Below are positions 24,002 to 32,004 of a DNA stretch of 38,277 bases, piece after piece. A model generated the notes under the pieces. The model searched no databases and was not told the DNA's origin. It was given only the letters and a program-made list of their open reading frames with translations. The stretch's first letter is position 1. Each line of letters opens with the position of its first letter. The translations under genes and the position numbers were made by a program. Source of the DNA: Nitrospirota bacterium (lineage in GTDB: Bacteria; Nitrospirota; Nitrospiria; Nitrospirales; NS-4); NCBI GenBank assembly GCA_005877615.1, contig VBOD01000115.1:1-38277 (forward strand), read 5' to 3'.

Positions 24002-25087
24002 ATGCGCGCGGCTCGTCTGCTCTGGCTGCTCGTCTTCCTGGGCACGCCGTGGACCGGCCTGCCCGCCTGCGGCCTGCAGAGCGACGCGATCGTGGTGATC
24101 GCGCTGCATCCCAAGAATCCCAACATCCTCTACATCGCGACGAACGACTACATCTACAAGTCCCGCGACGAGGGGAGGTCCTGGGAGGCGATCTCGCACA
24201 GTATGTCTCACTCGCGCGTGATCACGATGGCTATTGATCCAGCCTACCCGGCCACCGTCTATGCCGGGACGAAGGGCGACGCGGTCTACAAGAGCTATGA
24301 CGGCGGCCAGCGGTGGGTCTCACAGAGGACGGGCCTGGATGACGTCACTGTCACGTCGGTCGTGAACCAGATCGTGTTCGATCCGCGCGACATTGACACC
24401 CGCCCACCCCCGGCGCGCCAAGACGCGCCCCTTCCCGTGACCCGGCTGTTCGCTGCGACGACGATGGGCGTCTTCGAGTCGGAAGACGGCGGCGAGACGT
24501 GGACGAAGCGCATGAACGGGATGAAGGAAGTGCTGATGGTCGTCACGCTGGCCATTGACCGGGCGCGCCCCGACATCATGTATGCGGGGACGAGCGGCGG
24601 CGTGTACAAATCGTCGGACCGTGCCAGAACTTGGACGAAGGTCCACCAAGGTATGATCTCTTCAGATGTCCTGTCATCGGGCCGCGCCCTGATGGTCAAC
24701 ACCGTCCTCATCGATCCGCAACGGCCGGACACCGTGTACGCCGCGACGCTGAACGGGCTCTACAAGACTGAGGACGGCGCGCGGTCCTGGACGCGCACCG
24801 GGCAGGACCTGCCCGACCAGATGATCAGCGCGCTGGCGCTCGATCCGTCATGGCCGGGCACGCTGTACGTCGCGGGACGCCAAGGGGTCTTCAAGAGCAT
24901 CGACGGGGGACGGACCTGGCAGGGCAAGAACGCGGGGCTGGCAAGCCTCAACGTCCGCTCGCTGGCGCTCAGCCCCGAGGATCCGAAGACCATCTATCTC
25001 GGAACGAACGGCAGCGGGCTCTATCGGAGTCGCGACGGCGGGGAAACCTGGGAGACCTTGCCGCTGACCGCAGCCAAGAGGATGTAA
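24002..25087 (+). CDS. Exported seven-bladed beta-propeller (BNR/Ycf48-like repeats)
   Basis: The 361-residue protein has a signal peptide whose end reads LPAC, a weak lipobox (C23). I count seven BNR-type motifs: IYKSRDEGRSW, VYKSYDGGQRW, VFESEDGGETW, VYKSSDRARTW, LYKTEDGARSW, VFKSIDGGRTW and LYRSRDGGETW, each preceded by a P-x-x-x-Y-A-G-T type strand. This fits a complete propeller of the Ycf48/sortilin-like class, usually an assembly factor or ligand-binding scaffold rather than an enzyme. A TAGAAT element with an upstream TGG (extended -10) ends 6 bases before the ATG and there is no Shine-Dalgarno, so a leaderless mRNA is likely. It is divergent from the DsbA-like operon. Confidence 0.87.
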   Translation: MRAARLLWLLVFLGTPWTGLPACGLQSDAIVVIALHPKNPNILYIATNDYIYKSRDEGRSWEAISHSMSHSRVITMAIDPAYPATVYAGTKGDAVYKSYDGGQRWVSQRTGLDDVTVTSVVNQIVFDPRDIDTRPPPARQDAPLPVTRLFAATTMGVFESEDGGETWTKRMNGMKEVLMVVTLAIDRARPDIMYAGTSGGVYKSSDRARTWTKVHQGMISSDVLSSGRALMVNTVLIDPQRPDTVYAATLNGLYKTEDGARSWTRTGQDLPDQMISALALDPSWPGTLYVAGRQGVFKSIDGGRTWQGKNAGLASLNVRSLALSPEDPKTIYLGTNGSGLYRSRDGGETWETLPLTAAKRM

Positions 25088-25094
25088 GCGCGTG

Positions 25095-27383
25095 TCAGCG
25101 CGACATGATCTTGATCAGGCCATCCGCGACCTTGGGGTCGTAGATGCCTTTGCCGACACCGCGGGCGATTTCGTCCAGGGCGACGTGGCGCTCCCAGGGG
25201 TCCCGGTACGGACGCCAGGAGATCAGCGCGTCGTACGCGTCGGCCACCGCCACGATCCGGGAACCGAGCGGGATGTCCTCGCCCTTGAGCCCGTCCGGAT
25301 AGCCCGTGCCGTTGTAGTTCTCGTGGCTGTGATACACGATCTTGATGAGCTCTTCGTTATCGTAGCCCATCTTCCGCAGGGTTCTGGCCCCTTCCACCGG
25401 GTGCATCTTCACCATGTCCAGCTCCCAGGAACTGAGGCTCCCCATGCGGTTGAGTAGATGATGGGGTACGATCTCCTTGCCGATGTCCGCCAGAAAGCCG
25501 GCGTGGAGGATGTCGAGCTTATCCTTATCTGGCAGGTTGAAATAGGTGGCGAGGGTGTAGGCGAAGATGGCGACCATCTTGGAATGGCCGATGCTGCCGT
25601 CCAAGGCCTCCACGGGCAGGATCACATCGGACGGGATCTGGATGAGATTCTGCACGTACTGGTACTCGTGCGCGAAGCCCTGCGAGACCTTCTTTCGGTC
25701 CTCGAAGGGATCCTTGACGCCGATGACCTCGTAGGCCTCGATGCGCTGCCGCCGGCCTTTGATGTTGAGCTTCTCGCTCGCGCGAAGCTTCAGGCCGGCC
25801 TCGGCGTACGCCAGCTTGAACTTCATCTCCTTCGGATCCAGGTGCAGGGCGCGCTCGAAATACTGCAGGGCCTCGACCGGCTCGTTGAGTTCGAGATGGA
25901 TTTGCCCGATCTGGAAATGGTGCAAGGCGTTGTTCGGTTCCTCCGTGACCTTTTCGTGGAGCGCCTCCAGCTGTCGCTCCTTGTCCGTCTCCAGCACTTC
26001 CTTGGCGGGCAGGTCGCGCTTCTTGCGGGCATCAATGAAGAGGTTGACGGACTCGTACGTGTACCGGTCGATCAGCACCTTGCCCGGCACGCAGGCTTTC
26101 TGCAGCCGCGCGGCGATGTTGACCACGTCCCCGATAGCGGTATACGACTGGCGCTTGCTTCCGACCAGGCCCGTGATGGTGGACCCTGAGCACACCCCGA
26201 TGCGCATCTCCCAGGGATAGTTCATCTTGGCCGTCTTCTCCTGCATCTTGATCGCCGCCAGCACGGACAGGATCCGGTAGGTCTCGATATCCAGCGGCGC
26301 CCCGAACTCGCACATGATGGCGTCGCCCATGTATCGATCGATGTGGCCGCGATAGGTCAGCAGGATGGGCTCCATGTCGCCGATGTAGCGGTTGAGATCG
26401 CGGATCACGACCTCGGGGGGATTCTGCTCGGAGTGGGTGGTGAAGCCGACGAGGTCGGAGAACAGGACGCTGACGTTGCGCTTCTCGTTGCGCAGCCGCC
26501 CCTCGATGATCAATTTGACCACAGAGGAGTCCATGGTGGAGTACAGCGCCTCCTCCACCTTGGCCTTGAGGGACTCGATGGATTGCTTGGACTTCTCCAG
26601 CTCCTCGGTCCGTTCCTTGACCTTGTATTCCAGGTTTTCGGCGTAGTCCTTCAGCGTCGCGTTGGCGCGGTTGAGCTCCTCGGTGCGCTCCCGCACCTTG
26701 ACCTCCAGGTTTTCGCTGTAGTCTTTTAGCGCCACGTGGGCGTGGTTAAGCTCCTCCTGCCGGCGCTGAAGCTCCTGATTCAGGAACGCCAGGTTATCGG
26801 CGCTGGCCTTCAGCGCCACGTTGACCACGTTGAGTTCATCCTGCTGTTTCTGGAGCACCTCGTTCTGCCGCCGTGTGGTTTCAAACTCCCGGGCCAGCTT
26901 CTCATGCAACCCTCCGACGACCGCGCCGGCCAGGACGAGGAAGGACCCCCAGGTTAAGACTTGAAGATACAGCGCGATCTGCGGGTCTGCCGCCAGATTG
27001 CCTTGCGACGTCGAAAACGCTTCGGGCCGCACGTACACGTACAGCAGCATCACCAGGAAGGAGAAGACGGCACCCAGCACGGCCTTCGTTCGGCCCAGGT
27101 AGTAGCCGGCCAGGATGATCGGCAGAAAGTAGAAGTTCAGGAAGGCGATCTTCTGCTCGACGAAGTAGTTGATCAGGACGGTCGCGACGAGCGTGAGCAA
27201 GACAAACGCCTGCTCGAAATTCTTGAGCAGGTAGGCTTTAAGCCCTTCCAGAGAGACATCGCGGAACGCTCTCGGAGCGACGGCATGGGGTCCGCCAGGC
27301 GGGGTGGGCGAAGCAGGCGGTCTCGCAACCTGCGGCTCAGGAGTGCTGGATTTCTGCGGCGTTGTCGAATCGGATGGGGCCAT
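25095..27383 (-). CDS. Membrane class III nucleotide cyclase with TPR and degenerate HD-GYP domain
   Basis: The 762-residue protein has a proline-rich cytoplasmic N-terminus (about 1-40), about four membrane segments (57-158) and a signalling coiled coil (165-285). In the coil an ALKDYSENLEVKVRERTEEL-type unit recurs. A class III cyclase domain follows (about 300-430): D310 in VLFSDLVGF and D354 in RYMGDAIMCEFG are the metal ligands, then SYTAIGDVVNIAARLQ. A TPR-like stretch (about 470-535) leads to an HD-GYP domain (about 590-762). In the latter the HD dyad reads LADIGK (A632, D633) and the HHE motif reads SHE (686-688), so two metal ligands appear lost. It probably makes cAMP and senses a ligand through the degenerate domain (inference). 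Confidence 0.9.
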   Translation of the reverse strand: MAPSDSTTPQKSSTPEPQVARPPASPTPPGGPHAVAPRAFRDVSLEGLKAYLLKNFEQAFVLLTLVATVLINYFVEQKIAFLNFYFLPIILAGYYLGRTKAVLGAVFSFLVMLLYVYVRPEAFSTSQGNLAADPQIALYLQVLTWGSFLVLAGAVVGGLHEKLAREFETTRRQNEVLQKQQDELNVVNVALKASADNLAFLNQELQRRQEELNHAHVALKDYSENLEVKVRERTEELNRANATLKDYAENLEYKVKERTEELEKSKQSIESLKAKVEEALYSTMDSSVVKLIIEGRLRNEKRNVSVLFSDLVGFTTHSEQNPPEVVIRDLNRYIGDMEPILLTYRGHIDRYMGDAIMCEFGAPLDIETYRILSVLAAIKMQEKTAKMNYPWEMRIGVCSGSTITGLVGSKRQSYTAIGDVVNIAARLQKACVPGKVLIDRYTYESVNLFIDARKKRDLPAKEVLETDKERQLEALHEKVTEEPNNALHHFQIGQIHLELNEPVEALQYFERALHLDPKEMKFKLAYAEAGLKLRASEKLNIKGRRQRIEAYEVIGVKDPFEDRKKVSQGFAHEYQYVQNLIQIPSDVILPVEALDGSIGHSKMVAIFAYTLATYFNLPDKDKLDILHAGFLADIGKEIVPHHLLNRMGSLSSWELDMVKMHPVEGARTLRKMGYDNEELIKIVYHSHENYNGTGYPDGLKGEDIPLGSRIVAVADAYDALISWRPYRDPWERHVALDEIARGVGKGIYDPKVADGLIKIMSR

Positions 27384-27565
27384 ACACCTAGTACCCGAGG
27401 CCTCGTTGTTCTTGGGGGAAGGTCACCCTATCCCATAGCTTAGGGCTTGTCAAGGCGAGCCCCTCGTTCCTGGTCAGGGCAAGGCCGACACCCAAGCACG
27501 CGATCTGAGGGTAGCTGAGAGCGATGAGGACGAGCGCCAGCTAGAGGGAAAACATCGAGTCGCCG
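27384..27565. other. Non-coding gap upstream of the cyclase gene
   Basis: These 182 bases separate the XRE gene's stop codon from the cyclase gene's start, both on the minus strand. A TACTAG word lies 4 bases before the cyclase ATG. I see no convincing promoter pair, RNA gene, repeat or conserved ORF. Confidence 0.5.
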
Positions 27566-27898
27566 TCAGGAGGAGCCATGCGCGTGGCTCTCAGCGTGAT
27601 GCTGCGAATACTGTCTTTCTTGCCTATCGAGCCAGGGAAACAGCCTTTTGATCAACTCAACCGCTGCCTTCGGAATCGGTACGTGTCCGTTCTCCCACAT
27701 GCTGACAGTGGTGCGCGATACCCCCACGATCTTGGCGAGAATCGCCTGGGAAAGTTTGAGCCGACGCCGGATGGTCACAAGGAGGGCCGGTTCCATGTAA
27801 CTCTGCCCCTTCGGGCGACCACGACGCCGTGGGCCGACTGGCCCCTCTTCCGTTGGAGAAGACTTGCTCAAGGCGGCTTGTTCGTCTGCGTCGCTCAT
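27566..27898 (-). CDS. XRE-type helix-turn-helix regulator
   Basis: The 110-residue protein has a basic N-terminal patch RRRGRPKGQS (about 25-34, AT-hook-like). An XRE/Cro-type HTH follows at about 38-88: LKLSQAILAKIVGVSRTTVS, WENGHVPIPKAAVELIKRL. The C-terminus is short and charged, too small for a sensor domain. The upstream region has a promoter pointing toward it, an inverted repeat over the -35 box and a strong hairpin between promoter and gene (27922-27974). Expression may thus be autoregulated or attenuated. Only a GGGGG-type weak ribosome-binding site is visible. Confidence 0.85.
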   Translation of the reverse strand: MSDADEQAALSKSSPTEEGPVGPRRRGRPKGQSYMEPALLVTIRRRLKLSQAILAKIVGVSRTTVSMWENGHVPIPKAAVELIKRLFPWLDRQERQYSQHHAESHAHGSS

Positions 27899-27913
27899 GT
27901 GAGATCTGCCCCC

Positions 27914-28026
27914 AAAAGATAAAGGCGCAATCGCATGCTCCTGCTTAGCGCTGGGAGCGAATCGATTGCGCCTTCAACTTACAGGCCTCGAAGCCTGCCC
28001 GCTAAGGCTGACTGAAGAGCAAAATT
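27914..28026 (-). ncRNA. Candidate small RNA or 5' attenuator leader of the XRE gene
   Basis: A good minus-strand promoter (28033-28061) should start transcription near 28026. About 50 bases on begins a strong hairpin followed by TTTATCTTTT (27914-27923 on the complement), a Rho-independent-terminator-like end. The product would be about 113 nt. Inside it, a CAGGC/GCCTG hairpin with a TTCG-containing loop and a second pairing (CTTAGCG with CGCTAAG) add structure. Either this is a free small RNA, or it is the leader of the XRE gene, which begins at 27898, and the hairpin attenuates. No RNA family was recognised. Confidence 0.5.
27922..27974 (-). terminator. Long hairpin with T-rich tail between tRNA-Lys and the XRE gene
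   Basis: AAGGCGCAATCG (27922-27933) and CGATTGCGCCTT (27963-27974) are perfect 12-base inverted repeats with a 29-base loop that itself contains GCTCC/GGAGC arms. On the minus strand the stem is followed by TTTATCTTTT. It would end transcripts from the promoter at 28033-28061 or readthrough from the tRNAs. Confidence 0.7.
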
Positions 28027-28032
28027 TCCTTA

Positions 28033-28061
28033 ATTACACGACCTTGACGGGATTTTGTCAA
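28033..28061 (-). promoter_or_regulatory. Promoter upstream of the hairpin and XRE gene, with inverted repeat over the -35 box
   Basis: On the minus strand TTGACA (28061-28056) and TGTAAT (28038-28033) are separated by the ideal 17 bases. CTTGAC (28042-28047) and GTCAAG (28057-28062) on the plus strand form an inverted repeat that covers the -35 box and most of the spacer. This is a plausible operator for the adjacent XRE regulator. Confidence 0.65.
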
Positions 28062-28078
28062 GAAAATTTAGCATGGGG

Positions 28079-28154
<76 letters not shown>

Positions 28155-28183
28155 ACCAGGAAGGATCGACGAGAAGCCGGGGT

Positions 28184-28259
28184 TGGCGCGCCTGACAGGA
28201 TTTGAACCTGTGGCCCCAAGCTCCGGAGGCTTGTGCTCTATCCACTGAGCTACAGGCGC
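28184..28259 (-). tRNA. tRNA-Arg (anticodon CCG)
   Basis: Minus strand. Acceptor arms GCGCCTG and CAGGCGC pair, the anticodon stem CAAGC/GCTTG encloses CTCCGGA (anticodon CCG), and the T arm contains GGTTCAAATCC. Discriminator G and CCA are encoded. It lies 29 bases upstream of tRNA-Lys, so they are probably processed from one transcript. Confidence 0.96.
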
Positions 28260-28278
28260 ACCGGCCCAGCGAAGAGGC

Positions 28279-28308
28279 ACCTTAGCACACTGCTTCGGGA
28301 TGTGTCTA
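28279..28308 (-). promoter_or_regulatory. Possible promoter of the tRNA-Arg/tRNA-Lys pair
   Basis: On the minus strand TAGACA (28308-28303) and TAAGGT (28284-28279) are 18 bases apart. The -35 box overlaps the stop codon of the upstream gene. The match to consensus is moderate. Confidence 0.4.
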
Positions 28309-28896
28309 GCTGGGCTGCTGGCTTGGTTTGGCGGGTTCGGGTTGGGGCTCGTCGTCGATCGGCGGCAGTTCGAAGATCAGCTCGCCGGTCTCCGGATCGT
28401 AGAAGCCCTGGCCGTCGATCTGGACCATGCCGTCACAGTTCTCCTCGAAGAACTGGAGGATCCAGCTGTTGAAGTCGTAGCCTTCCTCCGTGATGTCGTT
28501 CTTGTCCAGGATGTTCGCAATGTAGAACCGGCAGCCCCGCAACTGGTCCACGACGCGCCAGTTATCGATCTCGCGGTGGGCCTCCACGTAGTTGAGCAGG
28601 CCCTCGGTGTCCTGCTTGAAGATGTCGTCCTGGGCGCTTCCCTTGCGCACACAGGTGACGAGGATCGGTTTGCGGTCCTTCGCGTACCCGACCTCGATCC
28701 CGACCCAGTTCCAGCTGTTCAACAGCTTCTCGTTGACGTCCGCCGTGATGATCGGGGTGGCGCCCCGCGCCTTCAGATAGTCGACCAGCAGGCTCAGCGG
28801 GGGCGGCTCCTTGCGCAGGCAGAAGACGCGCGTGAAAAACTCCTTCGGTTCCTTCTGCTGGGCGCCGGTGATGGTAATGACGGGAATTTCGGCCAT
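28306..28896 (-). CDS. Protein of unknown function, 196 residues
   Basis: A soluble, acidic protein without signal peptide or membrane segment. It opens MAEIPVITITGAQQKEPKEF, continues with a mixed alpha/beta body (DYLKARGATPIITADVNEKLL, NWVGIEVGYAKDRKPILV) and ends in a proline- and glutamine-rich tail (about 178-196). ITITGAQQ is not followed by a P-loop lysine pattern, so nucleotide binding is not claimed. No family is recognised. A promoter TTGAAT-18-TAGACT (28932-28903, minus) places the transcription start on the ATG, and there is no Shine-Dalgarno, so the mRNA should be leaderless. It is divergent from putA. Confidence 0.8.
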   Translation of the reverse strand: MAEIPVITITGAQQKEPKEFFTRVFCLRKEPPPLSLLVDYLKARGATPIITADVNEKLLNSWNWVGIEVGYAKDRKPILVTCVRKGSAQDDIFKQDTEGLLNYVEAHREIDNWRVVDQLRGCRFYIANILDKNDITEEGYDFNSWILQFFEENCDGMVQIDGQGFYDPETGELIFELPPIDDEPQPEPAKPSQQPS

Positions 28897-28902
28897 GTGT
28901 GC

Positions 28903-28932
28903 AGTCTAGCCCAGCATCTCCAGGGAATTCAA
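28903..28932 (-). promoter_or_regulatory. Promoter of the 196-residue protein gene
   Basis: TTGAAT (28932-28927) and TAGACT (28908-28903) on the minus strand are 18 bases apart. The ATG (28896) is 7 bases past the -10 box, the expected transcription start, so a leaderless mRNA is predicted. Confidence 0.65.
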
Positions 28933-28958
28933 GGACGGGGCGGCGCCAAGGCGCGGTG

Positions 28959-28964
28959 TATAAT
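28959..28964 (+). promoter_or_regulatory. -10 element of putA
   Basis: A perfect TATAAT lies 23 bases before the putA ATG at 28988. No matching -35 box was seen; an activator or an upstream TG dinucleotide may compensate. Confidence 0.5.
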
Positions 28965-28987
28965 GGAGATTGAAAGGATCCGAGGCC

Positions 28988-31984
28988 ATGGGCGTCGCCA
29001 CAGAGGCCGACATCCGCCGCCGCGCGGCGCGGCTGTACGAGGCCGCGACCGCGACCATGCCCCGCCTCCTCGACCGCAAATGGTGGACCGGCCGGCTCCT
29101 CGAGTGGGCCGTCCGCGACGAAGCCTTCAAGGTCCAGCTCTTCCGCTTCATCGACGTCCTGCCCACCCTGAAGACCCCGTCCCAGATCAAGCGTCTCGTG
29201 GACGAGTATTTTGGCCAGGACTCCGACCTGCGGGACGCGCCGGGCTGGCGCTCGCTCATGCGCTGGGGCATGCGGGCCCTCTCGTCCGTCGGCTTCGGAG
29301 CCGGCGTGACCGCCGACACGATCTACAACCAGGCGATCCAGATGGCCAACCAGTTCATCGTGGGCGCCGGCATGAAGGAGGCGCTCCCGGCCGTCTCCGA
29401 CCTCTGGAAGCGCGGCATCGCGCACTCGGTGGACCTCCTCGGCGAGGCAACGGTCTGCGAGCCGGAAGCCGAGGCCTATGCCGCCCGCTACCACGAGGCC
29501 ATCACGGCCCTGGCAGAGGCCATGCGCGAATGGCGGCCCTGGCCCCTTCTCGAAGCCGACCATCTGGGCCCGCTGCCACGGGCCCAGGTGTCAATCAAGC
29601 TGTCGGCGCTCGACTCGCAGTTCGATCCGATCGATCCGGAGGGCTGCTACACGGCCGTTGCAGCCCGGTTGCGCCCGCTGCTCAGAGCGGCCATGCAGCA
29701 CGGGGTGGCCGTCACCTTCGACATGGAGCACTACGAGTGGAAAGACCTGACGCTCTGGATCGTCCGACGCCTCCTTTTGGAAGACGAGTTTCGCTCTTAT
29801 CCCCTCGCCAGTCTGGCGCTGCAGGCGTACCTCAAGGACACCGAACGCGACGTCCGCGAGCTGCTCGCCTGGGCCGAGGCCCGCGGGACGCCGATGGGCG
29901 TCCGCCTGGTCAAGGGCGCCTACTGGGACTACGAGACGATCATGCACCGCCAGCGCGGGTGGCCCGTGCCAGTCTTCGCCCGCAAGGACAATACCGACGC
30001 CTGCTACGAACGGCTGATCCCGCTCCTGCTGGAGCACCACGCGGTGATCCGGCCGGCATTTGGCACGCACAACCTGCGCCACGTCGCGATGGTGATGGCC
30101 GAAGCCGAAGGGCGCGGGCTCGCAGCGAAGGTCATGGAGCTCCAGATGCTGTACGGGATGGCCGAGCCGCTGCAGGCTGCCGTCGTGGACGCCGGCTATC
30201 GCCTGCGGGTCTACGCACCGGTCGGCGATTTGATCCCCGGCATGGCCTATCTCGTCCGGCGCCTGTTGGAGAACACCGCCAACGAGTCCATCCTGCGGCG
30301 ACAGTTCCTGGGCAACCAGAGTCTCGACGAGCTGCTGAAGCCGCCAGCCATCGAGAAGACGCCTCCCTCCCTCCCCCTCAAGGAGGTCAGCACGGGTGGG
30401 GGGGGCTCCGAACCCGACTTCACGAACGAGCCCCACACGGATTTCTCCCGCGCCGAGGCCCGCGAGCGCATGCGCGCCGCGCTCGTCACCGTGCGCGCCA
30501 CGCTCGGACGGCGCATTGAGTTGGCCTTCCCCCCGCCCAAGGGCCTCACGAGACCGACTCTGACAGCACGCAACCCGGCCAGGCCCGAAGAGGTGGTCGG
30601 TGTCGTGAGCGCGGCGGTCCCCGAGGACGTGGACGAGGCTGTCGCCCGCGCGGTGGCGGGCGGCCGGTCTTGGGCAGCGACGCCCGCGCCGGACCGGATG
30701 GCGGTCTTGGCGAAGTCCGCCGACCTGCTGCGCCGGCGCCGGTTCGAGATGGCCGCGCTGGAAGTCTTCGAAGTGGGCAAGGGCTGGCGCGATGCCGATG
30801 CCGACGTGGCCGAGGCCATCGATTTCCTCGAATACTACCGCCGACAGATGCGCCGCCTGGCGGAGCCGACCCGTCTCGGGACGCTGCCGGGGGAGCTCAA
30901 CCACCTGGTGTACCGGCCGCGTGGCGTCGTGGCGATCCTCTCCCCGTGGAACTTTCCGCTCGCGATCCCGACCGGCATGGTGGCCGCGGCGCTGGTCACC
31001 GGCAACGCCGTCGTGTTCAAGCCCTCGGAAAGGTCCCCGGTCACCGGGCACGCGCTGGTGGCGGCCTTCCGCGAGGCCGGGCTCCCGGAGGGCGTACTGC
31101 AATTTCTGCCCGGCGAGCCGGAGGCGGGCCGCCGCCTGGTCGCGCACCCCGACGTCCCCGTCATCGCCTTCACCGGCTCCAAGGCCGTCGGCCTCCAGAT
31201 CATTGCCGATGCGGCGCGAGTCGCGTCGGGGCAGCGGGAGGTGAAGAAGGTCATCGCAGAGATGGGAGGCAAGAACGCGATCATCGTGGACGACACCGCC
31301 GATCTGGATGAAGCTGTGGCAGGCGTGATCGCCTCCTTCCTGGGCTACCAGGGGCAGAAGTGTTCCGCCTGCTCGCGCGCGATCGTCCTGGACACCATCC
31401 ACGACGCGTTCGTCGAGCGGCTGGTGGAGGCCGCGCGCAGCGTGCGCATGGGTCCACCCGAAGAGCCGGGCGCGGGGCTCGGCCCCTTGATCGATCAACG
31501 CGCAGTGCAGAAGATGCAAGACTATCTGGTTGTCGCGAAACAGGAGGGGACGCCCGTGCTGCTGCCAGACCTCGCGCGATGGCCGGGGCCGAACTTCGTC
31601 GGACCGACGATCGTCACGAACATCCGCCCGGAGCACCGCCTGGCCCGCGAAGAGATCTTCGGGCCCGTCTTGGCGGTGTTGCGGGCGCGGGACTTCGACG
31701 AGGCCCTGGCCGTCGCCAACGCGACCGAGTACGCGCTCACCGGCGGGCTCTTCTCCCGTAGCCCCCGCAACATCGCGCGGGCCCGGGAGGAGTTCCTGGT
31801 CGGCAACCTGTACATCAACCGGGGGATCACGGGCGCGCTGGTGGGCCGCCAGCCATTCGGCGGAGGCCGCCTCTCCGGCATCGGAGCCAAGGCGGGAGGA
31901 CCGGACTACCTCCTCCAGTTCGTCTCGGGCTCTGTCCTCTCGGAGAACACGCTGAGACGCGGCTTTAGCCCGGAGTTGTCCTGA
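28988..31984 (+). CDS. putA: Bifunctional proline dehydrogenase / L-glutamate gamma-semialdehyde dehydrogenase
   Basis: The 998-residue protein oxidises proline to glutamate in two steps. The FAD-dependent proline dehydrogenase domain (about 95-440) shows VRLVKGAYWD near 303-312, FGTHNLRH near 358 and APVGDLIPGMAYLVRRLLEN. The NAD-dependent aldehyde dehydrogenase domain (about 520-985) shows ILSPWNFPLAIPTG, FTGSKAVG, catalytic E758 in VIAEMGGKN and C792 in GQKCSACSR. There is no N-terminal DNA-binding domain, so it is not a PutA repressor. The ATG at 28988 has AAAGGA nine bases upstream; a TTG at 28970 is an alternative. The linker (about 455-490) contains a C-rich tract and a run of eight G (30398-30405). 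Electrons probably go to the quinone pool. Confidence 0.96.
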   Translation: MGVATEADIRRRAARLYEAATATMPRLLDRKWWTGRLLEWAVRDEAFKVQLFRFIDVLPTLKTPSQIKRLVDEYFGQDSDLRDAPGWRSLMRWGMRALSSVGFGAGVTADTIYNQAIQMANQFIVGAGMKEALPAVSDLWKRGIAHSVDLLGEATVCEPEAEAYAARYHEAITALAEAMREWRPWPLLEADHLGPLPRAQVSIKLSALDSQFDPIDPEGCYTAVAARLRPLLRAAMQHGVAVTFDMEHYEWKDLTLWIVRRLLLEDEFRSYPLASLALQAYLKDTERDVRELLAWAEARGTPMGVRLVKGAYWDYETIMHRQRGWPVPVFARKDNTDACYERLIPLLLEHHAVIRPAFGTHNLRHVAMVMAEAEGRGLAAKVMELQMLYGMAEPLQAAVVDAGYRLRVYAPVGDLIPGMAYLVRRLLENTANESILRRQFLGNQSLDELLKPPAIEKTPPSLPLKEVSTGGGGSEPDFTNEPHTDFSRAEARERMRAALVTVRATLGRRIELAFPPPKGLTRPTLTARNPARPEEVVGVVSAAVPEDVDEAVARAVAGGRSWAATPAPDRMAVLAKSADLLRRRRFEMAALEVFEVGKGWRDADADVAEAIDFLEYYRRQMRRLAEPTRLGTLPGELNHLVYRPRGVVAILSPWNFPLAIPTGMVAAALVTGNAVVFKPSERSPVTGHALVAAFREAGLPEGVLQFLPGEPEAGRRLVAHPDVPVIAFTGSKAVGLQIIADAARVASGQREVKKVIAEMGGKNAIIVDDTADLDEAVAGVIASFLGYQGQKCSACSRAIVLDTIHDAFVERLVEAARSVRMGPPEEPGAGLGPLIDQRAVQKMQDYLVVAKQEGTPVLLPDLARWPGPNFVGPTIVTNIRPEHRLAREEIFGPVLAVLRARDFDEALAVANATEYALTGGLFSRSPRNIARAREEFLVGNLYINRGITGALVGRQPFGGGRLSGIGAKAGGPDYLLQFVSGSVLSENTLRRGFSPELS
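30362..30405. other. C-rich/G-rich low-complexity linker DNA inside putA, including G8
   Basis: The plus strand holds CCTCCCTCCCTCCCCC (30362-30377); its complement has four G-runs that could form a G-quadruplex. It is followed by GGG-T-G8 (30394-30405). The tracts can also pair with one another. They code for the linker PPSLPLKE and TGGGGS between the two PutA enzyme domains. Confidence 0.6.
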
Positions 31985-32004
31985 CCTTTTCCTCAGTTGC
32001 GATC

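Noticed and set aside
27578-27922. Plus-strand frame of 114 codons with AGGAGG just upstream
   Set aside because: The ribosome-binding-like sequence is real but the frame is antisense to the XRE gene, which has a clear HTH motif. The plus frame gives no domain.
28300-30519. Open frame of 739 codons on the plus strand
   Set aside because: It covers the 196-residue protein gene on the other strand and then putA in a different frame. The translation is arginine- and proline-rich without domains.
29591-31636. Open frame of 681 codons on the minus strand
   Set aside because: It is wholly antisense to putA, which has catalytic residues and full domain structure.
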